A stretch of DNA of 45,284 bases from an uncultured Eubacteriales bacterium (GCA_900315085.1 OMXW01000016.1:1-45284), one strand, 5' to 3'; counted from the stretch's first letter, positions 35,984-44,811 are shown. Notes: a model not told the origin generated them from the sequence alone. Translations and numbers: made by a program.

Positions 35984-37009
35984 ATGCGTAAATTTTCTAT
36001 TAAGACCGCTGTTTCAGCTATTTTTACAGCCGCTGCGCTTCTCGGCACAACCTGTTTTGCAACAGGCGCGGCAACATCCACTGACAGCGCGGCAGCTGAC
36101 GACGAAGTAATTATTAACTACAGCACACAGAAAACTGATGATTATCTGAAATTTTCAAGCGACAACATCACAAACTCAGGCACACTTACCGCAAAGGTAG
36201 GCGATTTGATTGAGGTAACGGTTTCGGCAAAGTCAAACGATTCAAATATCACAAAGTTCTGCAACGGACAGCTTGTAACCGCATTTAACACAAGCACAAA
36301 CGAAGGCAACTCAATTTTCCTTGAGAACACCGGCATACTTTCATATTGCGACGATTACTACAAGGACGAGGACGATGAATTTGTAAGGCTCAGCGTAAAT
36401 CCAAAGATACCCTCGCCCATCTATAACACAGAATACGCGGGCAATCAGAACGTATGCTTTTTCAATTTCACAACACCCGAAAACTCAATCAACCTTACCC
36501 GTAAAACAAAGATTTTCAGTTTTGTATTAAAAGCTGAAAAGGCGGGCACGGTTTATCTTGTAACAAACGATTTTCTTATCAATCTTTGCGACGAAAACGA
36601 CCAGATGCATTACATTCAGGGCAAGGCTGACCTTTACACCGACGTACAGTTGGTCAAAAAGGAAGAACCCACAACCGAGCCGACTACAGCGGAACCGACA
36701 ACAGATGCACCCGCCACAGAGCCGACAACGGTTGCACCCGCCACAGAGCCGGAGCCAACCGCGCCCACAGGCGAGTTTTATGTAGGCGACGTTAACGCGG
36801 ACGGCAAGGTAAACGGCTCAGACGCAGGTATTCTGAACCGCTACACATCAGGCTGGGAGTCATACAAAAACAAGGTCAAGAACATGGACGCAGCCGATAT
36901 CAACCGCGACGGCAAGGTAAACGGCATGGACGCGGCATTCCTCGCGCGTCACACCTCAGGCTGGTCGGGTTACGAAAAGTATTTTATTAAAATCACTCCC
37001 CAAAGCTAA
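35984..37009 (+). CDS. Secreted dockerin protein with N-terminal beta domain
   Basis: The 341-residue protein has a signal peptide (1-28), a ~190-residue beta-rich domain (about 40-225), a Thr/Pro/Ala/Glu-rich linker (EPTTEPTT-type, 228-262) and a C-terminal type I dockerin (268-330). The dockerin calcium loops are DVNADGKVNGSD and DINRDGKVNGMD. The beta domain (VGDLIEVTVSAKS early, KIFSFVLKAEKAGTVYL late) looks cohesin- or carbohydrate-module-like, but I could not name it. It probably joins a cellulosome-type complex whose scaffold is not in this window. I chose ATG 35984 with AAGAGG upstream. Confidence 0.85.
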   Translation: MRKFSIKTAVSAIFTAAALLGTTCFATGAATSTDSAAADDEVIINYSTQKTDDYLKFSSDNITNSGTLTAKVGDLIEVTVSAKSNDSNITKFCNGQLVTAFNTSTNEGNSIFLENTGILSYCDDYYKDEDDEFVRLSVNPKIPSPIYNTEYAGNQNVCFFNFTTPENSINLTRKTKIFSFVLKAEKAGTVYLVTNDFLINLCDENDQMHYIQGKADLYTDVQLVKKEEPTTEPTTAEPTTDAPATEPTTVAPATEPEPTAPTGEFYVGDVNADGKVNGSDAGILNRYTSGWESYKNKVKNMDAADINRDGKVNGMDAAFLARHTSGWSGYEKYFIKITPQS

Positions 37010-37023
37010 ACAGAACAAAAATG

Positions 37024-37050
37024 AGAGCAGCGCGGCGCGCTGCTCTTTTT
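37024..37050 (+). terminator. Terminator of the second dockerin gene
   Basis: AGAGCAGCGCG and CGCGCTGCTCT form a perfect stem followed by TTTT, 15 bases after the stop. Confidence 0.9.
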
Positions 37051-37091
37051 GTATAAAACCGTGTTTTAGTTTTAATGATTGTCAAATATTG

Positions 37092-37288
37092 AGATGCCGG
37101 TAAGCAAGGCTCCTTTTTTAAAGGAGCTGTCAATCACGCAAGGGATTGACCGCAAGGGATTGACCGAGGATTTAACTGCGCTGACATTTCCGTTCTGTCT
37201 AAGGTTTTTGATGATATATAATGTCATCTGATAAATCCTCCGTCACGCCGCAAGCGGCGCGCCACCTCCTTTATTAAAGGAGGCTTTT
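37092..37288. repeat. Full-length family C repeat
   Basis: Left end GCCGGTAAGCAAGGCTCC then TTTTTTAAAGGAGCTGTC; right end GGCGCGCCACCTCCTTTATT then AAAGGAGGCTTT. Inside is a short tandem AAGGGATTGACCGC. The ends are imperfect inverted repeats. It is in opposite orientation to the copy at 32937-33050, and the two enclose the dockerin/TSCPD genes. Confidence 0.8.
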
Positions 37289-37293
37289 TCATC

Positions 37294-38502
37294 TCAACTC
37301 CGCAATTCCTTAACGATTTCACACCAGAGTTCCAAATACTCATTTTTCTTGATTTTATCGTAGTCTATAACCACATACGGCGGAAGATTTTTTGACTGCT
37401 CGGAGATAAATTGCACCACATCCCGGGGCGTGATATTATTGATTTTTTCCTGCGGCAGCGGAGCGGAACCGAGTACTATTGAATTGCCGTGCTCCGCGTT
37501 GCGCTCGTAGTATGCCCATGTCAGCTGAGGATAGCCGTTTGCCGTGTCAAGCGCGAGCTCGGCAAGTCCGCTGCGGTCGGGGCGTTCGTTAAAGCCTGCT
37601 CCGTCAAGCTTTAGGTAGCCGTCGTTTTCATCAAATTCGCGCAGCTCATCCTCATGCTTTTTGCGCGCCTCCTCAACAGGGTCGGGCTTTGGCTTTTTTT
37701 CTTCCTTTGGCAACGGCTTTTTGCTTACCGCGTCAAAATTAAACTTTTTAAAGCCCTGCGATATGCTCGGCTTGCTCTGATAGCTTTTTGTTCTGCAAAT
37801 TCTGTTAAGATATACGCAGCCGATAAGTACTATTACTACAATGATAACAAATATAGGGGTGACGCTTCCGCCGCTCTTTGAGCTGCTGCTCGTAGTGTTC
37901 GCGCTTTTTTTGGTGGGGCGGGTTTTTTCGTAATCGTTTGCGCTTGCCGCCTGTTCCTTTGACGGGTATTTTACCGCGCCCAGCACGGCGTCAATTATCT
38001 TTTCATTTTCGTTGAACATCTCAAACTCAAACTGATATACGCGTTCGTTTTCAACGTGAATAAATACCTGATACAGGCTGTTTGACAGGGTTATGTACTC
38101 CTTGCCGCTGATTTTTGAAATAATGGGTGTGCCGAAAATCCCGCCCTTTATCATTACGTCGTCGCTTAGGGTTTTGTCAACATATTCCCTTGCGTTATTT
38201 ACTGACTTATACGCGCTGCCGTAACGGACTTTTTTTAACACCTGACAGGAAAATTCGGTGTCGTAGGTCACGCCGAGCTGAGTGTGCTGCGCTTTCATCG
38301 TTTTTTGTATATTGCGCAGGTTACTGTCATAGACGGAATAATTATCTGTTACGGGAAGCTTTGTATAGCTCCAGTTGTCGGGAACCGAAATCACCGCGCC
38401 GGTTGACGTATCCCTGTAAACCTGAGCGTTTGCGGCGGGCAGAGCGGCAAAAAGCAGCGCGGTGATAATAATAACGGTCAGGATTTTTGTGATTCTTTTC
38501 AT
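37294..38502 (-). CDS. Signal-peptide membrane protein of unknown function, last gene of the NAD/MoxR operon
   Basis: The 402-residue protein has a signal peptide (1-26, ending AANAQ), an extracellular domain of ~170 residues (IS VPDNWS near 38-45 resembles a PsbP-like or lipoprotein fold), an S/T/K linker, one transmembrane helix (213-234) and a lysine-rich cytoplasmic part. Its ATG overlaps the nadR stop by four bases, so it is co-translated with the NAD genes. The last ~100 residues form a separate domain with GYPQLTWAYYERN. I do not recognise a family and suggest no function. Confidence 0.7.
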   Translation of the reverse strand: MKRITKILTVIIITALLFAALPAANAQVYRDTSTGAVISVPDNWSYTKLPVTDNYSVYDSNLRNIQKTMKAQHTQLGVTYDTEFSCQVLKKVRYGSAYKSVNNAREYVDKTLSDDVMIKGGIFGTPIISKISGKEYITLSNSLYQVFIHVENERVYQFEFEMFNENEKIIDAVLGAVKYPSKEQAASANDYEKTRPTKKSANTTSSSSKSGGSVTPIFVIIVVIVLIGCVYLNRICRTKSYQSKPSISQGFKKFNFDAVSKKPLPKEEKKPKPDPVEEARKKHEDELREFDENDGYLKLDGAGFNERPDRSGLAELALDTANGYPQLTWAYYERNAEHGNSIVLGSAPLPQEKINNITPRDVVQFISEQSKNLPPYVVIDYDKIKKNEYLELWCEIVKELRS

Positions 38503-39536
38503 TGTTCTTCTCCAAGTCCGAGGAGCGCGTTTACAAGTTTTACCGAGGTTTCAAAACGCTGCTGATAGCTTCCGCTCACCTCAATGAAGCTTTTTCCGTG
38601 GCTTTTTAGGAGCTGCTTGATTTGGTCGCTGTAGTGCCTGCGGTTGTCGCGGATGATTTCGCTTCGGTCGCCGTCCTGAACAAATTTCACGTCGGGCTCA
38701 AGGAACAAAATCAGGTCGTATGAATTCAGCGCGTCTATCGCGTCAGACAGCGCCCTGTTTTTTTCGATAAGCGGATCGTTGAGGAAGCTCATAAAAAATT
38801 GTGTGACGAGAGCGTCGGTGTCCTCAAAGAGCACCATGTTGCTGCGCTCGGTCGCCTTGATTTCATTGAGCTTGTGAGTCAGCAGGATCTCGGTGAAATC
38901 CTCCGAGAGCATAAGCCGGTCGGTGCCGCTGCGCTCAGAGATATCCCTGCCGGCTTCTTCGATGTAGTTTGTGTTGAAGCGGTTTGCAAGGTTGATAGTC
39001 AAGGTCGATTTTCCCGTGCTTTCGCAGCCGATTATCATCACCTTTTTGACGTAATACGGGCGCACGACGTTTGGCAGCCAGTCCCAGTGAGCGTAGGGAT
39101 TTTTGCGTATCTCGGTTGAGCTGATTTCGCTGCGCGGAAAGATATACAGCTCGCTTTCGGGGTAGCATACGTTCCAGAAGCTGTCCTGTCCGTAGTCGCC
39201 GCCGCAGAATACGACGTCGATTTTTTTGCCTATCTGCGATTTTACAATGTCCGCGTCGCGCTGCCAGTATTCGCGCGTGTAGGCGGATTTTTCGGGCGCG
39301 TCGTCGGAGATAGATATTATTTTTACGTTGCCGATGTGCTTTGTAAGCACATACAGCCAGCGGTAGCGTACGAGGCAGTCTACCTCGTCACGGTTTGAGC
39401 CGCTGCTCAGTACGATGTACAGCTCGGCGCACATGTTGGCAGCCCGGATTATGCAGTTGACATGCCCCATATGCAGCGGATTGAACGAGCCGCCGTACAT
39501 TCCCACATTGTATTTGAAATCAGACTGATTGCTCAA
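38499..39536 (-). CDS. nadR: NadR-type NMN adenylyltransferase and ribosylnicotinamide kinase
   Basis: This bifunctional enzyme of NAD salvage has an N-terminal nucleotidyltransferase with GGSFNPLHMGH (HxGH at 22-25) and the late SSTEIRKN signature. A C-terminal kinase with P-loop GCESTGKSTL (170-179) and LANRFNTNYIEEAGRD follows. It lacks the N-terminal helix-turn-helix of enterobacterial NadR, so it should be a pure enzyme. The start is TTG at 39536 with GGGAGG nine bases upstream, inside the end of pnuC. With PnuC it should turn imported nicotinamide riboside into NAD. Confidence 0.92.
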   Translation of the reverse strand: MSNQSDFKYNVGMYGGSFNPLHMGHVNCIIRAANMCAELYIVLSSGSNRDEVDCLVRYRWLYVLTKHIGNVKIISISDDAPEKSAYTREYWQRDADIVKSQIGKKIDVVFCGGDYGQDSFWNVCYPESELYIFPRSEISSTEIRKNPYAHWDWLPNVVRPYYVKKVMIIGCESTGKSTLTINLANRFNTNYIEEAGRDISERSGTDRLMLSEDFTEILLTHKLNEIKATERSNMVLFEDTDALVTQFFMSFLNDPLIEKNRALSDAIDALNSYDLILFLEPDVKFVQDGDRSEIIRDNRRHYSDQIKQLLKSHGKSFIEVSGSYQQRFETSVKLVNALLGLGEEQ

Positions 39537-40224
39537 CGCGCTTTGCCTCCCTGTTCCATTTAATAAACATAATTACCGCGTTAACAAGATACACGCTCCA
39601 CATTGCGAGCGTAGCAATTGTTTCGCCGCCGTTGATGAAGTTTACGAGCCACATATATACGGTCACAACGTCAACCGCTATCCAGAGCACCCACTGTTCG
39701 GTGAGGCGTTTGATTGAGAGGACCTGAGCCACGACCGACACGACCGTGCTCATGCTGTCAACGAACGGCAGACTGCCGCCCATCCACTGCAGCACAAAGC
39801 CGTAGCCCGCTATTGCCGCCGCGGTTGAGGCGTATACGACAACGCCCTTTTTAAGCGGCAGCCGCTGTTTGATTACCTCGCCCGATTCGGCGTTCAGGTG
39901 TTTTTTCCATGCGTAGAAGCCGACAAAGTTCATAGGCAGGTAGTAGAGCATATTGAGCATTACCTCGCCGTAGTAGGGCACCTGAAAGGCGAGCCACGCG
40001 TAAAACACCACGTTGATTATTCCGAAGATGAACGACGAAACCTTGCCCTTGCCGGTAAGGATAACGCACCAGACTCCCGTGAGCGCGGCGGTGATGCTTA
40101 CCCAGTTATCCTTCCAGTAAATTGACAGTGCGAGTATTACGGCTGTGGCAAGTCCCAGCCACATGAGCTCAAGCGGCTTCCAGCCCCTAAGCTCGCCCTT
40201 TACAAACTGCTTTATCTTTTCCAA
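39520..40224 (-). CDS. pnuC: Nicotinamide riboside transporter PnuC
   Basis: This integral membrane protein of about 234 residues has seven hydrophobic helices and the family motif YYLPMNFVGFYAWKK; WIAVDVVTVYMWLVNFING is a later conserved block. It takes up nicotinamide riboside, trapped in the cell by phosphorylation by the adjacent NadR. I prefer TTG 40224, nine bases from GGGGAGA. A GTG at 40242 would add six residues and overlap the ATPase gene by 13 bases. The pnuC-nadR pair is a standard salvage unit; its place behind the MoxR gene is unusual. Confidence 0.9.
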   Translation of the reverse strand: MEKIKQFVKGELRGWKPLELMWLGLATAVILALSIYWKDNWVSITAALTGVWCVILTGKGKVSSFIFGIINVVFYAWLAFQVPYYGEVMLNMLYYLPMNFVGFYAWKKHLNAESGEVIKQRLPLKKGVVVYASTAAAIAGYGFVLQWMGGSLPFVDSMSTVVSVVAQVLSIKRLTEQWVLWIAVDVVTVYMWLVNFINGGETIATLAMWSVYLVNAVIMFIKWNREAKRVEQSV

Positions 40225-40229
40225 CTTTA

Positions 40230-41351
40230 TTAATCTCCCCACATTGCAAGCCTTGCCCTGCCGCCCTTTTCACGCGACAGTCCGAACGCCTCGGCGTTGT
40301 CGGCAAGGAATCTTCTTATCCTGATGTCGTCCATGGTAACAAAGGTCTGCTTTACCGCGGTACGGTTTTTTGAGAGCAGCTCCTTTACGCCGATGACGGT
40401 GTAATCGGGTACGGGCATTCTGAACAGCGCCGAAATAATATCCCTGAGCCGCTTTTTTTCGTCGGGGGTGAAATCCGAAAAATCCTTTTGGGCTATGAAG
40501 TCAGCCTTTGACGTCACGCTGTTTGTGAGCAGGAAAAGCATGTCGGGCGACTTTGGCGCGTCAACTTTTCCGCTGATGAAATCGTCGGCGGTCACCGCTC
40601 TCTTTTGCTTTTTGCAGTGCTCAACAAACTGCACGCCCTCGGCGGCTCCGATGTTTCCGATGATTTTGTGGCGCACAACGGGATTTTCAACGTTTGAGTC
40701 ATAGTGCAGGATATCGCTCACGCGCACCCACGAACGGGGCGTGGCGAACAGCATGTTTTCCTCCTCCGCCTTTTGGGTGTGGAGCGCGGCGGGCTTGAAG
40801 CTGAGATAGCTCACCACAAACGGATGAACGTCGTTTTTGAGCGCGTAATCGTTTTTCCAGCCCTCAAAGTCAGGCTCGATATAGTGGATCTCAAAGCGGT
40901 CGGCAAGCGGCCCCGCAAGCTGGATATACACGCCGTCGTCGTCCTCGCGGTTGCCCAGCGCAATTACAAACGTGCCCTCGGGCAGCCTGTACTGACCTAT
41001 TCTGCGGTCAAGAATGAGCTGATATGCCGCCACCTGGACCCTGCGCGGACATGAGGTGATCTCATCAAGCAGCAAAATCGTATTTTTTCCGTCGCGATTT
41101 TCGTCGGGCAATATCTCGGGCGCGAGCCAGACTGTTTTTGTGCGGCTCTCGTTGGGGTAAATAAGTCCGCCTATTTCAACCTCCGACATCTGCGCAAGGC
41201 GGATATCTATCACCTTGAAGCCGTACTTTTTTCCTATCTGCTTTACAAGCTCCGATTTTCCAACGCCCGGCGCGCCGAGCCCGAGCACCGCGTGCTTGAT
41301 GTTGTGCTCAATATTGAATTCTATGCACTGCTGAAATTCCTTGATCGTCAT
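40230..41351 (-). CDS. MoxR-like AAA+ ATPase
   Basis: The 373-residue ATPase has Walker A GAPGVGKSE (26-34), Walker B LLLDE (93-97), a pore-type KTVWLAPEILP segment, sensor ALGNREDDD and an arginine-finger region around LADRFEIHY. MoxR-type AAA+ proteins work as chaperones with VWA-domain partners, often to load or remodel complexes. The partner gene is immediately upstream (DUF2201 protein, 12 bases away). The substrate of the pair is unknown. The start is ATG at 41351 with CGGAG upstream. Confidence 0.88.
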   Translation of the reverse strand: MTIKEFQQCIEFNIEHNIKHAVLGLGAPGVGKSELVKQIGKKYGFKVIDIRLAQMSEVEIGGLIYPNESRTKTVWLAPEILPDENRDGKNTILLLDEITSCPRRVQVAAYQLILDRRIGQYRLPEGTFVIALGNREDDDGVYIQLAGPLADRFEIHYIEPDFEGWKNDYALKNDVHPFVVSYLSFKPAALHTQKAEEENMLFATPRSWVRVSDILHYDSNVENPVVRHKIIGNIGAAEGVQFVEHCKKQKRAVTADDFISGKVDAPKSPDMLFLLTNSVTSKADFIAQKDFSDFTPDEKKRLRDIISALFRMPVPDYTVIGVKELLSKNRTAVKQTFVTMDDIRIRRFLADNAEAFGLSREKGGRARLAMWGD

Positions 41352-41363
41352 TTTATTTCTCCG

Positions 41364-42569
41364 TTATATTCTCGCTGTTTTTCCTATCCGTTTAAAGTCG
41401 TCGCTGTATACCGACTCATTGTTTATTACAAGAATCGTTTTCTGCTTAAGCGCAGGGATGAACACCGCGTCGTTAAGACAGCCGAACGCGCCGTCGGTCA
41501 GGATAAGCATCAAATTTGGCTTTACGCGGTTTTCTCTGAGCCAGCCGTATACGCAGTTGATATCAGTGCCTCCCGAATGATTGGGCAGGCATTTTTCTAT
41601 TTCCTCATCCTTTGTGATGTTTTTGTACACGTCATTTATTTTAGTGTCCCAGTAACAGATGTTCATTACGCATTTGAACTGCCTTGTTATACTGCGGAGC
41701 TGAAACAGAAACTCGCGCATTTCCTCAACCGAAACCGAGCCCGAGCAGTCCACGAACGCCCAGATTTCCTCAATTTTTTCGTTGCGCGTTCCCAAGCCCG
41801 GGATTATCAGATCCATGTGCAGATATTTGCGCTCGGGCGTCAGGTAGGACGATTCGTCGCCGGCCTCCTGAACCATGAAATCCCTGAGCAGTCTGTCCCA
41901 CCTCACACGCTTTCCCTGCAGCGCGCCGCTTATTTCAAACGGCAGATATGAGCTGCCCGAAGCGCCGCGGTATTTATTGTGCAGATTTTTGAGAAGCGCT
42001 CTCATCTCTCCGTCGCCTAAGCCCTCGGCCGCGGTCCCGGATAAAACCTCGGTTTCAATTATATCGCTCGGAGGCGCTGTTTCCTGTTCACGGTTCCAGC
42101 CCGTTTTTATTTTTATTTTGGAGGGCTTATTATTGCTTTCGTCGTTGCGCCTGCAAAGATCCGCGTATATTTTTTCGGTGGTATCGGAGCTGAAAACCTG
42201 ACCGGTCACAGCGGAATCGGGGCATTTGAAATTTATCCCGCTCTTGTTAAGCTGAGAGGTCATTTCTTTTAAAGTGTTGTTTACTATGATGTCGGCGGCT
42301 GTGTTCCAGAGTACGGCGTTGCGCTTTCCGCACCTGACGTAATGGCGCAGAATGATGTGCATTACCTCGTGCATTATTACAAAATTGCGCTCCGCCGGCG
42401 ACAGCCGCATGAAAAACAGCGGGCTGTATTCGATTACCCTGCCGTTGGTGCAGGCCGTGCGCACCTTCCTGTTCGCGATTATCGGCACGCGCAAAAGCAC
42501 CTCTCCGTAAAACGGCATACACCTCAGCATCGCAAACTTGAAGCCGCTTATTTCACGGTCGTAATTCAT
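41364..42569 (-). CDS. DUF2201 protein: metallopeptidase-like domain plus VWA domain
   Basis: The 401-residue protein has an N-terminal zinc-peptidase-like domain with the full HEVMH site (H67, E68, H71; MHEVMHIILRH). A basic linker follows, then a C-terminal VWA-like domain with an intact metal-ion site D274-S276-S278 (FVDCSGSVS) and GGTDINCV near 325. The family is typically encoded beside a MoxR-type ATPase, as here. Together they resemble chaperone pairs that remodel a third protein. Whether the peptidase cleaves anything is not known. The start is ATG at 42569 with CGGAGG upstream. Confidence 0.88.
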   Translation of the reverse strand: MNYDREISGFKFAMLRCMPFYGEVLLRVPIIANRKVRTACTNGRVIEYSPLFFMRLSPAERNFVIMHEVMHIILRHYVRCGKRNAVLWNTAADIIVNNTLKEMTSQLNKSGINFKCPDSAVTGQVFSSDTTEKIYADLCRRNDESNNKPSKIKIKTGWNREQETAPPSDIIETEVLSGTAAEGLGDGEMRALLKNLHNKYRGASGSSYLPFEISGALQGKRVRWDRLLRDFMVQEAGDESSYLTPERKYLHMDLIIPGLGTRNEKIEEIWAFVDCSGSVSVEEMREFLFQLRSITRQFKCVMNICYWDTKINDVYKNITKDEEIEKCLPNHSGGTDINCVYGWLRENRVKPNLMLILTDGAFGCLNDAVFIPALKQKTILVINNESVYSDDFKRIGKTARI

Positions 42570-42587
42570 TTTGTCCTCCGTTTAACC

Positions 42588-43544
42588 CTATATTATGATG
42601 TTTCCGCCAAAACCGTCCTTTAAATAATTGTCCGAATCATACACCGGCGCACGGGTGAAATCCGATTTGCACACGCGGGTATCTCTGCCGTAAAACTCAA
42701 TCAGTCCGCCCTTTTCGGAGGCGTATACTCCGTCGCGGCAGTGGCAGAAGTCATAGTCGTAGTAGCCTCTTGTAAACAAAAGCGCGCTGTCGCCTTCTCT
42801 TATTACGTCCTCGTAGCGTATCGCCTGCTCCCTTGCAAAGCCGTTCACCTGCGCACAGCACATAAAGCCCACCTTTGACGCTCCCGTTTCAATTGCGAAG
42901 TCCATGAACTTGTGCGCCTGTTCGGGAGAGTTGATGTAGTCCTTCAGCAGCATGCAGTTGAATACAAAAATATCCTTGTACGCCACCGTGTCAAATATCT
43001 CTTTTAGCTTTGCGCCGCTCGGCACGTCATAATTTCCGAACAAACTGCGGTTGATTTCATCGTCGTAGTGGTGGCGGCTGATGTGAAGCGCGTCGATGCT
43101 GCTCAGGTGCTTGAGCCTGTGGATTTTATCCAGCCCCGTTCCGTTTGTGCTTATCGAAAGCTCAAAGCCGAGTCCGAAAACCTCAAAGATGATCTCTACG
43201 ACCTCGCTCAACAGCTCAAAGTCGTAAAAAGGCTCGCCGCCCGTGATTTTTATGCTCTTTATCAGGCCCAAATCTTTCAGTCCGCGCAGTGTTTTTTCAA
43301 ACTTGGCGGTGTCGATTCTCAGGCGCTCCTTTGTGCGTGTGGCTATGCAGAACGGGCAAGACGCCGGACAGTATGACTGCGGACACACCGACATATACAG
43401 CTTTACGTCGCCGTTTTTGCACTCGTAGTTTTTGCCGTCGGGCGAGCAGATATAGTTCTTTACGCGCACGTTTTTTCCGAATATTTCTTTCGTGGTGTAT
43501 CTTCCGCCTTGGCTACAGGATTCGCATGAATTCGTATTTTTCAT
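42588..43544 (-). CDS. Radical SAM enzyme
   Basis: The 318-residue protein has the radical SAM cluster motif CPASCPFC (C59, C63, C66: CX3CX2C) and ITGGEPFYDFELL for SAM binding. Extra cysteines sit at the N-terminus (CESCSQ, C33, C42, C54) and C-terminus (FCHCRD, RVCKSD), enough for an auxiliary cluster. It opens with ~50 residues before the core, so it is not a minimal activase. The gene overlaps the leucine-rich repeat gene by 32 bases and lies 18 bases before the DUF2201 gene. The reaction is unknown. A peptide or protein modification is possible. Confidence 0.85.
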   Translation of the reverse strand: MKNTNSCESCSQGGRYTTKEIFGKNVRVKNYICSPDGKNYECKNGDVKLYMSVCPQSYCPASCPFCIATRTKERLRIDTAKFEKTLRGLKDLGLIKSIKITGGEPFYDFELLSEVVEIIFEVFGLGFELSISTNGTGLDKIHRLKHLSSIDALHISRHHYDDEINRSLFGNYDVPSGAKLKEIFDTVAYKDIFVFNCMLLKDYINSPEQAHKFMDFAIETGASKVGFMCCAQVNGFAREQAIRYEDVIREGDSALLFTRGYYDYDFCHCRDGVYASEKGGLIEFYGRDTRVCKSDFTRAPVYDSDNYLKDGFGGNIII

Positions 43545-44466
43545 ATATTTCCGTCGCTCTTTCCTTTTCTACGGTATTTCCGCCGCTGTCAAATATTCCC
43601 ATGTCCATGGTTACATACTTTATCGTTTCACTGTCGGTCAGATAGCACCTTCGGTAGAGGTAGTACATTGAGCTGCCGTCCTTTATCGGCACCACCGACT
43701 GCCAGAACCAATACGCGCGAAGTATCTCCGCGTCAAGGTACACCATGTCGCCCGAAAATTTGGTTTTCTCCGCGTCATATACAAACACGGCTGTTTTCTC
43801 GGGCACAAGCTTTGAGTTCTCTACCGAGTCCAGATCGTTCCTGTTTTCGGTCTCGTTGTGAATGTAGGACTCTTTGCCAGATTTGATCACGGTTTTTATC
43901 ATCGAGTTCTCCCAATATTTTTTCAGCCCGCCGTCTGTGTTAAGAAGCTCATAGCTGTCGCTCAGACAGGTGCTCGGCTCATTCTGCTTAAACAGACAGC
44001 CAAAGCTGACGGGGATGAACTTCGCGAATTTCATGGATCTGTTTTCGATGTTGTAAAACAGCTCGTGGTCAGGCATGTTCAGCGCGAGCATTTTTGTGCC
44101 GTTTATCCTGACCGAGTTTTGCTCAAGCGTTCTGTACTGCTGCTCGGAATAACCGAGTCCGTTGAATTTTATTGTTTGGATATCCGTAAATTCACCGAAC
44201 GCGTTGTCGCCGATATTTCTCAGAGTTGACGGCAGAACCAGCGTTTTAAGAAGGTTGCCTGTTAACACCGCGTTGCTGCCTATTGTTTCAACTCCCTCGG
44301 GTACGCTCAGGTAACTCAGCTTGTTGTTGCATATACTTCCGCTGCCTATTCGTTTTATCTGCACGTTTCCCAGCCGCGCGGGCAGACACATGCTCTCGTC
44401 AGCTCCAAAATACTGAATCAGCGTGTCCTCCGCCGCCAAAAACCGCCTGTCTATGTAAGTATTCAT
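43513..44466 (-). CDS. Leucine-rich repeat (LRR_5-type) protein without signal peptide
   Basis: The ~317-residue protein has two or three BspA-type LRR_5 turns near residues 35-85 (LSYLSVPEGVETIGSNA, LKTLVLPSTLRNIGDNAF). A ~200-residue C-terminal region of unknown fold follows. No signal peptide or membrane helix is seen, so it should be cytosolic, unlike most BspA-type proteins. I chose ATG 44466, one base after the upstream stop. It could recognise a partner of the radical SAM or MoxR proteins; that is inference from position. Confidence 0.7.
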   Translation of the reverse strand: MNTYIDRRFLAAEDTLIQYFGADESMCLPARLGNVQIKRIGSGSICNNKLSYLSVPEGVETIGSNAVLTGNLLKTLVLPSTLRNIGDNAFGEFTDIQTIKFNGLGYSEQQYRTLEQNSVRINGTKMLALNMPDHELFYNIENRSMKFAKFIPVSFGCLFKQNEPSTCLSDSYELLNTDGGLKKYWENSMIKTVIKSGKESYIHNETENRNDLDSVENSKLVPEKTAVFVYDAEKTKFSGDMVYLDAEILRAYWFWQSVVPIKDGSSMYYLYRRCYLTDSETIKYVTMDMGIFDSGGNTVEKERATEIYEKYEFMRIL

Positions 44467-44467
44467 A

Positions 44468-44746
44468 TCAGCACCGTCCATACATACTTTGATATCTCTC
44501 CTGCTCGAGCCGCTGCTCTCTTCGCTTCTTTGCCGCCTCAATGTCCGCTTCGGTAAATTTTCCGTTTTCCTTCACGATCACCGACGCGTCGTAGCTGCTC
44601 GGGATCAGGTCTGAGACGATCTGCTGCAGTTCGTCGGGCGCGTTTTGCTGCTCAAGCACGTCAAGCAGCTGACTGAGCGCGTAATCTCTTTCATAGTTGT
44701 ATCGCAAAATTCGGTAGATAAATTTCAGCAAAGTTTCTTTATCCAT
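44468..44746 (-). CDS. Small helical protein, first gene of the MoxR/radical SAM operon
   Basis: The 92-residue protein is predicted to be mostly helical, with an N-terminal LLKFIYRILRYNYERDYALS stretch and a charged C-terminal coil ending in YGRC. I do not recognise a family. The start is ATG 44746 with AGGTGAG five bases upstream, after a clear promoter. As the first, small gene before a radical SAM enzyme it could be a modification substrate or an adaptor. Nothing in its sequence proves either. Confidence 0.65.
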   Translation of the reverse strand: MDKETLLKFIYRILRYNYERDYALSQLLDVLEQQNAPDELQQIVSDLIPSSYDASVIVKENGKFTEADIEAAKKRREQRLEQERYQSMYGRC

Positions 44747-44782
44747 ATAACTCACCTGCAAAGATTTGTTATTTACATTATG

Positions 44783-44811
44783 ATAATATCATATAGTTTA
44801 TAATAAGTCAA
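44783..44811 (-). promoter_or_regulatory. Promoter of the MoxR/radical SAM/NAD operon
   Basis: TTGACT (44811-44806), 17 bases and TATTAT (44788-44783) lie 37 bases before the first ATG. Confidence 0.65.
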
